This document shows positions 32,876 through 42,955 of a stretch of 64,000 nt of DNA, one piece after another. The position numbers and the translations under genes are program-made. The stretch's first letter is position 1. Each line of letters starts with the position of its first letter. Source of the stretch: Isoetes taiwanensis. Its lineage: Eukaryota; Streptophyta; Lycopodiopsida; Isoetales; Isoetaceae. The notes beneath the pieces were generated by a model. It searched no databases, was not told the DNA's origin, and worked only from the letters and a program-made list of their open reading frames with translations. The DNA is taken from positions 6,284,323 to 6,348,322 of the forward strand of contig JAJEKV010000060.1 in the NCBI GenBank assembly GCA_021234155.1. The letters are read 5' to 3'.

Positions 32876-35802
32876 ATGGATCAATCAGCATCAGATTTAG
32901 ATGAAGAAAAGCGACTTCAAATTTTTCGGGAAATTCAAGCCGAGAGAAGAAGGCAATCTAGACAGAGGAAAAGAGATAGGGAGAGGGAGAAAGAAAATAT
33001 CCAACCTCAAGTTGACAGCGGCTTGAGTGCGAGAAGGCTTCAAGAATTGTCCAAGAGTTTGGACGATTATTTCAATAATATCACAAAGCCTTTGAAAGAA
33101 GGGGATAAGGCACTGGTGGTGCACAGATTTGTGAAGAGAGTGAAGAAGAAATTGCCACTGGAGGTGGATTTTGTTGATCATGATCAAAGCAAGATCATGA
33201 AGAATGTAATTAGAAATGTTCAAGAGACACTCAGTCAGCAAAAGAAACTAAGGAAGACAGATATAATGCAAGCAAGAAAGTCCACATTGCAAATGGTATC
33301 TTCAACAGCAAACAAAACCAACCAGTCTGCGGTTGCCGCGCCTCCTTCATGTATCAAGAAAATCTGTTATTGCGGGAAGAGTAAGAAGAGTAATGGCGAG
33401 AACAAGAATGTGGTCCGTGGTCAATGTTTTCAAGGAAAAAGAGATCGGATGCAATAACCCGATGAGGTTAAAATTATTTTACAAGTTTCGGGCGAGAAAA
33501 ACACAAGAGTCTCACCATACAGGAAGCATGTGAGAAAGTTTGTTACAAAAGATGGTGAAAAAATTGATCATCCAATACAACTGTTTGAAATTTCTCAGGT
33601 AATTATTATGCTCTATATGTTTTACCGCTTGTTCTGCTTTACTATATTGCTGCTTTTAATTTTTTTTGGAACTCTGTATTTCTGCTTTGTTTATAGTTGC
33701 AATTTTACATGGCCTTCAAAAAGGAATTCAATGAAATGAAGATTTCACAGCGCACATTTGAATTGCCGAAGCCATCTTTTGTGAGGCGTTTAAAAGAAAG
33801 AGAGACCTGTTGCTACCAATATCACATGCACTTTGAGTATGTGATGCAAGCACTCAACAAAATCAGAACAGATCCAAATGGGGTGCACAAAGAATGCAAT
33901 TGTAATTGTGCTGTTTATGGTGATGGTAACTTCTGTAGTGCCAAGAACCATGTTTATAAATCCACTAGTGATTTTTGGAGGCAAATGGTCTGCTAAAGAA
34001 GATGAAGAATGGCACAAACATCAATGTCTGCAGTTGGCATGCAAAGATTGTGGGCTGAAAAGGTACTCTTAAGTTTGTCTCTTCAATGTTATAATGTTTA
34101 AAGATATTACTGCCCAGTAACTTTAATTGTGGTGTTATAAACAGGTTTGCTTTTTGTCCTAAGGAGAAGATGGAAACTGATTACAAGGTGGAGTGGAAAC
34201 AGTTTGAAAAGGTATTCTGTTTGACTTAATTAGATTGTGCTCGTGTGACAAGCTTTTTAAACAAACTGCAAACTGACAGAAATGTTCATGGTATGAAATC
34301 AGCAATAAGTTGGATACATGAAGGAGACTACCAAGAAAAAAATGGGAGGGAGGAAACCAGCACAAATAACAAGACTCGCATACAAGAACGAGAGTCTGCC
34401 CCAGTTCATGAAGCATGCCTCCAAGACAATGGTACAATTTGTCACACACAATTATGTGGCACACTGGCAGGCAAAGCAATTCAGGACGTGTTTGGATACC
34501 TTTCCTGAAGATGCAATTGTCTCTGTAATTGACTTTGCTGAAAATTACAGTTTTAAAATTCAGAGGGAGGCACAATCTTGCCACTGGCACACGGACCAGG
34601 CCTCAATTCTGGTTCATATCACATATAGACATGCAACCCAAGCTGAGATAGAGGAGATGGAAGTTAAAGAGGCAGAGCAAAGAGAAGCAGAGCGGGATAA
34701 GCTGAAAAGAAAGAAGAAGACAAATCAGGAGACTATCAGCACTAATCAGAGGAGAATTATAAAGGAAGTGAATTTTATATTTCAGATGACAGGGAGCATA
34801 GCACTGAGTTTGTACATCATTGCTTGAAAGTACATGCTATAGCACAGAACATTGAGTACAAGAAACATATTTTTTGGAGTGATGGTTGCACATCGCAGTT
34901 TAAAGGAGCAAGGCCTTTCTAGTATTTAGGAAGGAACTATGTGTGTAGTGAAGGAATTGAGTATGAGTGGAATTTCTTTGCCAGTTCTCATGGCAAAGGA
35001 GAACATGATGGACAAGGTGCAATATTGAAAAGGGTTTTGGCAAGAGAGCAATTGAAGTATGAGTCCTGGAAATTGGAGCGTGCCAAAGACATTGTCGATT
35101 TCATGAACTGGTACATGATGAACAATCCACCAGACCCTCATATAAGAAGGTAAATTCTTGTTTTTTCTTAGATTTTTCTTAGATTTGAAGTTGCATGAAT
35201 CTGTTTTATATTGCAGGTTCTTTTGGCATATTGATCCCCAAAGTGTAGACAAATCTGAAAGGAAGGAGTGGAAAACACTATGTGGGAGCTCTAAACTTCA
35301 TTGCATCAGACCATGTGACAAAAAGAACCCTACAAAAGTTTCTTACAGGTGCCTCTCTTGCTATTGTTCCTATTGCTTTCATGGTAAAAGGGATGATTGC
35401 ACGAACAAAGCACGTTTGGGAGCATGGCTCACAATAGAACTGAAACCAAAGATGAATTCTGTTGCTGGAGAAACATCCACAGCAATTAGTCAGGGGGAAG
35501 AAGAAGAAGATGAAGAAGAAGAAGATGAAGAAGTAGATTACCTTAGTTCTCTTCTAGAAGTTGGAGATAACTTTGCTGTAAATGCACATCCAGAAGATGA
35601 TGAGGGAGTTGACTTTTATGTTCTTAGGTGTACAGGGACTAAACACACATTGTTAGATACATATGAAGATGCTTGGGGTACTGCATTTGGTGTAGGAGAA
35701 GTTATAGTTTCTGGCCATTACTACAAGCAAACAGATGCACTCCAATTTGAGTTGCTATTGGACAAGCCAGTTGCTAGTTTGTATAGCCACCTTGTCAGAT
35801 AG
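32876..35802 (+). pseudogene. Transposase-like protein, RNase H-fold type
   Basis: The start is ATG 32876. The N-terminus is highly charged (MDQSASDLDEEKRLQ, then many Arg/Lys/Glu). A Cys-rich part (CNCNCAVYGDGNFC near 33900; HQCLQLACKDCG near 34030) may bind zinc. The core has VSVIDFAENYSFK (34522 onward), WSDGCTSQFKG (34874 onward) and ASSHGKGEHDGQGA (34982 onward), spaced like a DDE/DDD transposase. After an intron (about 35150-35216) a second Cys cluster, an acidic run and a conserved-looking C-terminal domain follow, to a stop at 35800. Frameshifts near 33450, 33995 and 34330 and an in-frame TAG at 34920-34922 inactivate it. The superfamily is not named with confidence. Confidence 0.7.
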
Positions 35803-36012
35803 GTGAAGTTTGATATGAAGAATCTTGGTAACAACAGTTTCAAGATGAGTGAAGAGACATGCCAAAAAGTTATGGCATCCCTTCTAGTAGAGTGCTAATT
35901 CTGCTGCCCGTTTTTTCTGCTTTTGCCTCGAAGAAGCAGAAGTTGAGTTTTTAGATGTACACTGGCTCTTTCCTGCCATATTCTTTCTTATACTCTTTAT
36001 AATTTGTTATCA

Positions 36013-36228
36013 ATGAAAACTAACAAATTCTTTGCTGCACAAATGTTCCTTGTCCTCACAGCTTTAAAAGAAAAGCTGCTAGGTCTGCTTTTCATACTTA
36101 TGCTTTGTCTGCTTACATGCTTTCTGTTATCAGTTAACTATTACAGACTTGATGAACTTCTGGAAAACAGACTTGATGGACATGGAAAACAGATTGCAAG
36201 TTTACAAATGAACAAAGTTTACAAATGA
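36013..36228 (+). CDS. Small ORF with one membrane helix, doubtful
   Basis: The ORF has 71 codons, starts at ATG 36013, and contains a strongly hydrophobic segment (LLGLLFILMLCLLTCFLLSV). A Lys/Asn/Gln-rich tail is partly encoded by a short repeat (AACAGACTTGATG). It lies downstream of the transposase-like gene on the same strand. Nothing supports expression; it may be a chance frame. Confidence 0.25.
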   Translation: MKTNKFFAAQMFLVLTALKEKLLGLLFILMLCLLTCFLLSVNYYRLDELLENRLDGHGKQIASLQMNKVYK

Positions 36229-36404
36229 TGATCTGCACAAGTGTAGGTAAATGCCTGAAACCTTGAATTTACATTAATATCCGTTCTGTTACAAAAGTGT
36301 ACAGCTATGTACTCATATCCAGTCTTCAAAAAGAAACAGCTGTTATATCTTAAGTTTCATCTTAAGTTACATGAAGTTCTTATTTTACATCTCAAAGTCA
36401 GTAT

Positions 36405-36540
36405 CTTCAATGTGGGTCTGATCTTGTGTTATTTCTTCTCTTGCGGTTTCCTCCCCGTTTTATCGGTATCTTCAATGTTGGTGCGATTCAGTATCTTCAA
36501 TGTTGGTCTGATCAGGCTCTTCAATGTTGGTCTGATCAGT
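36405..36540. repeat. Short repeat array, TCTTCAATGTTGGTCTGATC
   Basis: TCTTCAATGTTGGTCTGATC and close variants occur five times. On the minus strand they encode repeated DQTNIE, possibly the C-terminal tail of the FCP1-like gene. Confidence 0.55.
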
Positions 36541-36674
36541 ATGGAGAATCTGTGTTGTTTCTTCTCTTGCATGTTCATCCTGTTCATTTACAACAATATC
36601 AGCTGCAACACCAACAATATCTTTCACCAATTGCATGCTTCCCTCAATTGCTACTTTCCATCTTGCAAGTTCTT

Positions 36675-37885
36675 TCAAGTGGTCAACAATGAAAGTTTGA
36701 GTATGTTGATGTCTACTTCCTTGACCACATCAACATGAAGCTGCTTTGGTGCAACCACTTTTGAGGATTCTTTGAATGAAGCCAAGTGTGCAAACATGCT
36801 TTTTATGTAGTTGAATACCTTATCATTTTCCTCATTGTCAAAGCTCTCAACTATTAAGCATGTGTCCGGTGGGGACAAGAAAGTCTTGTACAAAAGAGTC
36901 ATCCACAAGCACAACATCCGTACATCATTAAAAGCATTATGTAAACTTTGACAATGGGCTTCATAAATCTTTTGGTTTGGTTACCACCGCCGGAAACATG
37001 AAAGGCGACACCTCACATTCATTTCGACCCCAAATGAATTTGAATTTAGCAATGTAGTGTCTTTGGCGAGAATCTTTGTTAAGGATTTCTATGATGTTGT
37101 GCTTCATCGTGCGAGACCAAATCCCAACTTCAAATCTTTCAAAACTCCAATCCAAGAACTCTTGTAAAAAGGTGCGCAAATAACCACTTTCCCTGCCGTG
37201 TAATACTTCTTGAGCCACCGGTGGAATCTTTACTCTTGCTCTTTTTTTGGAAGGTGTTGACCATAACTCTATTAATGTCTAAGATGACAAGTTTTTCTTT
37301 TCTAAATCCTCCTGCAACATTCATAAAAAAAGAAACTTAAACATCAACATGACTTAAACATGAATTAAAAGAAGTCATTAATTAAAGTAAACAGAATTAC
37401 AATATTCAAACAATGTTCTCAAACAACATAAAACAATTAAAAGCAAGATTTCACATACACCACAATATGTTATGTTCTGAAACTAACTCAATGACTTGAT
37501 ATCTTGAGAAACGGAACTGAACTACCATTTAACATTTTCACAATAATATCAACTTGATCACCTATTTGCTTTGGTCTTTGGAGGTGGCGGCTTCTTTGAG
37601 GGTCTCCCAATCTTCCTTTTGACTTTTGTTGTTGCTACCTCCATTTCAAGCTGCTTTGCTTCACCCTTACCCTTACCTTTCTCAACAAAGCATCTTCAAC
37701 ATCTTGACATCTTCATTTGCTTGTTCTTCATCATTGTTTCACGTGAACATCCGCATGTGCAGCGATGAGAACTTTCTCCCTGCAGTTGCACTCCTCAACC
37801 CCGGTCTTTATGCCAATTGCGGGAACCTTTTGTACGGGTTGTTCATAATATTCTTCAATCGCTCTCAACAACACGTGAACGTTTT
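36675..37885 (-). pseudogene. FCP1/NIF-like HAD phosphatase gene
   Basis: FCP1-like proteins of the HAD superfamily remove phosphate from Ser/Thr, classically on the RNA polymerase II tail. The N-terminal part (37885-37555) has Cys-rich ECNCREKVLIAAHADVHVK and a basic AT-hook-like KRKIGRPSKKPPPP. The HAD domain begins at 37300 with KLVILDINRVMV (motif I as D-x-N, where the classic form is DxDxT). After a frameshift near 37220 comes LRTFLQEFLDWSFERFEVGIWS (motif II region). A third piece (36917-36675) has FLSPPDTCLIVESFD. The introns are not fully resolved. It is carried by insertion II and is probably inactive. Confidence 0.6.
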
Positions 37886-38222
37886 ATCCTTTTTTTTTTG
37901 GCCCCTTACTAAAATTTGAATTCTGAGAACTTTCTTTGCTTAGAACACAAATCAATTTAAATGAGATTAAGTTAGTGAAAAACACAAATAAGAAATATCA
38001 AAGCCTTACCTTCGCAAAGCTTCTCTGACTTTCCTTCTTGGACTTGGTGACACTTGAGCTGATCATTTTAGATACAACATTTTTGGTGACTCGAGCGGGT
38101 GAAGCCACAGGGTGCCTGTGTGCTTTATTAAATAATAAAGCGGGTGAAGCCACAGGTGAAGCCACAGTGTGACAAGATTGAAAAACTTATCGGGTGAAGC
38201 AAATGCACTACTAGTGCCTACC

Positions 38223-39653
38223 TCAAATGCCTTTAATCTTGAATCTGCAAGTCTTCTTCACTGCAACCTCTAGACCAAGTTCCACAAAAACTTCCCTGGG
38301 AACTTCCTTCAAACACCTGAAGCATGTCTTCATTTCATACAAAAGCATGCAGCATGCCAAGTGATAGACATGTTCACATGGTAATGCCATACTCAATTTA
38401 TATTTTGGATTGAAGACCAATCCACATGCAGCACATGCATCTTCCATGAAACCAGGCAACCTGCTTTTCATAGTTATGATAGACATTTTTGATATATCTG
38501 AGTCCATCAATTGTCTACCAGCTTCTAAGTATTTCCTGCTTTCCTATAAGGGCAAAAGTATGCTGGTGGGTATCAAAAGCAGGCGTCTGGACACATGCTG
38601 ACAGCACTCATATAGCACCCCATATGGCAGCTTGTTTAAGGTGTTACTGGTACTAGCACACGGTAATTAGATAATCAATAGAAATATGTAACAACTCCAA
38701 TTAATAACAAGTGAAATACTATGATAGAATAGTACATCCAGGGTGCTGATCTAAGTGCTGGGGCCGCGTTTTTTTGATACCCACTAGCATACTTTTGCCC
38801 ATAATCTGAATTCCAGTGAAGTTTTTGATCTTTCCTTCTTTTCCTTCTCCTGTAATGCTTCAACACTAACCTTTGGAAGGCAAGCCTCCAGTTTAGAGCA
38901 AAAATATATTTCACCACTTATTTTTGCCTTTAAGTCTTCAATCTGCTTCAGGTCTCCATCATTCTTGTCTACTTTGGCATTCAAAGCAGACAACTCATTC
39001 TCCATTCTTGCTATCTCGTTCCTTCCATGCTCAATCATCCTCTCTTCCCTTGCTAAAGAGTTCTTATCTACCTCAATGGTACTAATTATTTTTACCAGAT
39101 CAGTTGTACAGTTGTCTAAATCTGCTTCCAACTTACTAACCTCCTCTTCAATCAAAGAAATGTTGAAACTTAAATTGGAAGCAGAAAACTCAGAAGACTG
39201 ACCTGCTTTCCCCTTAAATTCAAGTTGAGGTGTTGATCTGCCTGAAGCTAGAGGTGTACTTTGGCATGAAGGAACTGTAGTTTTGATCCTTTTAATATCT
39301 TCTTTTTTAACATCAATGTCATCCCTTTTTCTCCTGGACCAAACATTGACCTGTTTCTTGTAAGCATCCCAATCAACCCGATGAGCCTCAGGGTTATGTT
39401 CTGCCCGACTACAGTTTTCCCATGCAAATGATAATGCTACTAGCTTCCTCAATTCATTATTCGGGATACCTCCATCTCCAAACAAGAAATCAATCAAGCC
39501 GTCCAATTTCTGCTTCAAATGAGGGCGAACATAGTAGATTTTGATTTTGCCTGAAACCATTGGCTCAGACCAAACACTGTTCCAGTCATCTGCAGTGACA
39601 TTTTCCGCCAGCCATTTCAGCTTTTGTTGTGGAATGATTCCTTCACCAGTCAT
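38223..39653 (-). pseudogene. Coiled-coil/RING finger gene split by a MITE
   Basis: The start is ATG 39653. Residues 1-100 are a folded-looking domain (WLAENVTADDW, FLFGDGGIPNNELRKLVALSF), about 165-260 is a long coiled coil (SLIEEEVSKLEADLD onward), and after the MITE (38550-38800) a RING-like zinc finger follows (C-x2-C, then C-E-H-x2-H-x2-C, then CFRC at 38450-38310). The MITE plus its duplication is 255 bp, a multiple of three, so both parts share one frame, which supports a single original gene of about 390 residues. An in-frame TAG lies at the repaired junction. By its RING it would be a ubiquitin ligase-like protein. It is carried by insertion II. Confidence 0.65.
38550..38800. mobile_element. 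MITE, 251 bp
   Basis: Terminal inverted repeats of about 28 bp (GGGCAAAAGTATGCTGGTGG on the left, near-complement on the right) are flanked by direct repeats ATAA (38546-38549, 38801-38804). It has no coding capacity. It lies inside the coiled-coil/RING gene of insertion II. Confidence 0.8.
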
Positions 39654-39959
39654 GAGAAAAGAAGATACTTAAAAAAAAAGCAGCAAGAAACAAAGAAGTC
39701 GGAGTAAGCGCCTTGAAGAGGATGCTTCAATTTGTAAAATGCAGGAATCGAAGTGCAATCGGGGAGCAAATTGGCCTGTACAATTCAATTAGTAACAATG
39801 GGCGTGAATAATTACACCTCTGACAATCAAAATCATTGTTCGCCGAAAAGGCGCGCGGAAATCGAAAAGGTGCGTCGGGCGCTGCTTAGCGTGCTTTCTC
39901 GCTTCCGCTTCTCGCGCTTTTTTGTACCCCAATATCTAACTTAGACCCGAGAGCTAGCT

Positions 39960-41458
39960 CAAGACCATTCAACAAGGAAACGAAAAGAACATGGGCTCGC
40001 TCTGGACAACAATTGTTTGAGGCAAATCACGATGAATGGGCCTTGCCACACAAATCTTGGTGATGCAATTGGTTATGGAGTGTTGCAAATGGAGTCCAGT
40101 CTCATTAGCAATGGCAGAAATGAACTTGGAATCCTGTAACTCTAGGAAAATCTTCAATGGCAAACCAGAAAGACATCTGGTTTAGCTGGAAAGGATCCAG
40201 AAACATACTGCTAATAGAGCAAGAAGTGTTTCCAAAGAGGATCAACATCTCGATCTATGAGTTGAGCAGCCGGCTCAGGAGATTCAAACATCAAAAGAAA
40301 GCAACGTTGATCTTTTGCCACAAGCTTGATACATTGATAAGCAGGAAGCCCTAGCTGTGAAGGTGCCCAGGTAGCCAAGATCCCACGTGCTTCAGATCCA
40401 AGAAAGGGCTAGTGAAGTGGCAGACCACGGAACATGCAACCAACTGCTTTACATGTCGTCGATGATTCTCATGGCTAATCTGCACCATTGGAGCCCCAAA
40501 ATGCTCAAAAGTTGCCCTGCACTCTTGAATCTCATAAAAAATTTCGTCTAATGGAAGCTGGACATCCATAGAGTCTTGCTTGCCAATTGCTAGAGATAGG
40601 ACACAACTTCTTTCCTGTTATTATCCACCATGGTGGCAATGGCCTTTGAGACATGAGCCGAGGTGGCGAGAGTCGTCAAGCCCTTGCAAATGCCACTCAG
40701 AGAACCACACACCTGTAACTCGAGTGACTGTGTCAGATGATCTCCAAAGTGTGGTCAATGCAGCTCAAGGGATGGAAGAGGATGTCGCCTCAGGCTGCCG
40801 TGGGGAAAGAGGGGGAAACTCCTCCTGCCCTGAGGAACCTCCAACGTGTGTTGGACGTACCACTTGCCCTGTGGGTACACCAATTTGTGGAGGTTGCACC
40901 ACCATCCGAGCACTACCACTAGGAGTAGTCCGTGCCAAGGAACTTCCAACCTGTATTGGAGGCGCCGCCTGTGCAACACTATTAGGTGAAGCCTGTCCAA
41001 AGGAGCACTCTACAGGCACATGAGGCCTGAACTGACATGAGGGACTTCCAACCTGTGTTGGAGGAGCTAGTAGCCTAGCAGCAGGGTCTTGCCTGAACCC
41101 CAAAACCTCCAACGAGTGTTGGAGGCACTAATTGGCCAGAGCACATCACCTGACCCGAGGAACCTCCAACGTGCATTGGAGGCGCGACATTCTCAGAAGT
41201 GTTTCCCAATTGCACATATTCAACACGGCTTCTAGTCTCACCAGACGTATGGGCAGCAACATGAATTGTAGTTGTGGCAACTACAGTTGGAGTAGACACT
41301 AGAGCAAGTAACTGAGAAGAGGAAAAAGATGGAGCTCCTGTCTCAATTGAGGCGGCCGCACTCGTGCCATTAGAAGACATATTGGGCAATACTAAAGGAT
41401 TGAGGTGCACATAAGAAACTAAACTCTCAGGAGCCGAAAGAGCACCCTCGCGAGCCAT
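39960..41458 (-). pseudogene. LINE 1 ORF1, N-terminal part
   Basis: The start is ATG 41458 (MAREGALSAPES). The first 250 codons are Pro/Gly/Ser-rich with a degenerate repeat PPxxVGxxxGQ seen at least six times (PPMHVGGSSGQV, PPTLVGGFGVQ, PPTQVGSPS, PPIQVGSSL). Downstream, 40163-39969 matches the RRM/DUF4283-like fold of plant LINE ORF1 (LPLKIFLELQDSKFISAIAN, then GLHLQHSITNCITKICVARP). The protein would coat the LINE RNA. Frames change between pieces. The C-terminus lies at 32554-32018 beyond insertion II. Confidence 0.75.
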
Positions 41459-42023
41459 TTGTGTGCATCACGTACACTTATTCTGGGAGAATCTGCAGCA
41501 TATTTTTTTCCAATTCCAACATGAAATATGGTAGAAGCAAAAGAAGCACGTTTTGGCAGGCTGCGACTGGATCTTGTCATCTCCACCAAGAGAGGGGAGC
41601 CAAAGTTTCAGAGCTAAACAGTCTTTCCCAACAGGCAAATCTCTGAAAAGGTTAAGCACCACTAGATGAAGTGCTTAAAGAGCTTTCCAACAAGCCCAAA
41701 CATGCCCAAGACTGCCACCAGATGCAGAAGTTATAGCCGAAAGAAAACTGCAGCCAAATTCCCTAGCACCGCCAAAAGAGGGCCGGGACTGTCAAGCGGA
41801 TTCCTCCGACTAAAACAGAGGAAACACCATATAAATCATAAGTGATGAAAAGGTCGTTCGACAAGCTTTCCAACGAGCCCAAGAACACCTGAATCTGACA
41901 CCGAAATCCCGAGTTATGAGCAAAAGAGCAGGGCTGAAACCCTAAACGCCATCATGAGCACCTGTAACGTGCAGAGGCCTTATACAAGAAGGATTGGGGT
42001 CCAAGATAATGCTTATTTAAGAT
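41459..42023 (-). other. LINE 1 5' leader
   Basis: This is the sequence between the ORF1 ATG and the 18 bp target duplication. No gene is present. It is presumably the 5' untranslated region with the internal promoter, although no promoter motif is identified. Confidence 0.55.
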
Positions 42024-42041
42024 CACATAATTCTGGCAATT
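42024..42041. repeat. LINE 1 target duplication, 5' side
   Basis: CACATAATTCTGGCAATT, identical to 17512-17529. LINE 3 sequence resumes right after it. Confidence 0.85.
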
Positions 42042-42871
42042 ACAGAAGGATCTTGGTAGGTCACGATTTTGCTAAATATCTAGCATAATAACAGGAGATT
42101 ATGTTAGTATTTTTGTACACTTTTCAATATGGTTCTTCTATGATGCCATATCACCAAAATTAAAGCCAGTTCACATGTAATAGTGGCTAGAGAGGGTCCT
42201 CTTATACCATGTGCAATTTGGTGCACATAAAATATTATTAGAAGGTGGTAAACATGGGAGACACTCGTCTTTCAAACCTCGTCTATACATTGGTTTAAGT
42301 CCATAACATGTTAAATGTTGCGGAAGGAGAAGCGAGTTGGTTCTCTACATGGAATGTGCAAGAACAGGGGTGCATATAGATGCCAAGCAATGAGGTACAC
42401 AATTGCCTCAAGTAGTATCTAGACACTTGCTTTCTTACTAAGCTACAAAATGTTAGTGCTCTTGAGCTGGTAAAGACATCACATTATAAAAGCCAAATCA
42501 CTACCACGCTTGCCAGAGGTCCAAAGCATTGAGCAGTACCCATTAACACATTTGTCTATAAAGAACCGCACGAGGATTGCGTCAATTCGAATTGTGGCAC
42601 AAGGCGGACAGATGGGCCGAGATAAGCGAGAAAAATAGAATCTACCTATGCTTCCAAATGAAGGTAATTGAATATAAGTGCCACACATCATTTAGAATTA
42701 CTTAGCATTTGAAACTACGTAGGCACGATATACAAGGTTGATTACACCTAATCATGTGTATACCTTCGCTAATGACTAGCGTCATATAGCCAAGAGATGC
42801 TAGACATACAAGCACAATTGTGTCCCTCACTACACTAACATGCACATCTATACAACTTATCAACGAGCTTA
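42042..42871. other. LINE 3 remnant, then no gene
   Basis: The first 60 bp continue the LINE 3 RT frame (NYRRILVGHDFAKYL). Beyond about 42100 the sequence is AT-rich, with chance frames only. Confidence 0.5.
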
Positions 42872-42955
42872 TTACTACTTTCGAACTTATTACTACTTTA
42901 GTTTTCTCTCGAAAACCTTTCCAGGCAGGGCTTTTTAAATCCTTGATATTAGTAG
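42872..42955 (+). repeat. Decayed copy D of the right hairpin
   Basis: TTTTCTCTCGAAAACC and GGCAGGGCTTTTTAAATCC match the conserved loop of copies A-C, and TTGTTGGGTCCCAT after it matches the sequence downstream of copy A. The stem is poorly paired and no left hairpin is found. Confidence 0.45.

Larger units (their letters stand above)
32557..39941. mobile_element. Insertion II: TIR DNA transposon, 7.4 kb
   Basis: The ends are perfect inverted repeats over about 24 bp. The left reads TTAGATATTGGGGTACAAAA (32560-32579) and the right is its complement (39918-39939). A TA lies outside each end (32555-32556, 39942-39943), a possible TA target duplication. It splits LINE 1 ORF1. It carries a transposase-like gene (plus) and FCP1-like and coiled-coil/RING genes (minus). 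All are damaged, so this copy is inactive. Confidence 0.8.
17528..42023 (-). mobile_element. LINE 1 (L1-type), split by two insertions
   Basis: It is one minus-strand non-LTR retrotransposon. The A-tail (T-run 17528-17543) abuts one copy of an 18 bp direct repeat, and the 5' end at about 42023 abuts the other. Between them lie the LINE parts in correct order: 5' leader, ORF1 N-terminus (41458-39960), ORF1 C-terminus (32554-32018), ORF2 start (32018-31774) and ORF2 remainder (21232-17661). Insertions I (21233-31773) and II (32557-39941) explain the gaps. Without them the element is about 6.6 kb, a normal full length. Stops and frameshifts show it is inactive. Confidence 0.85.
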
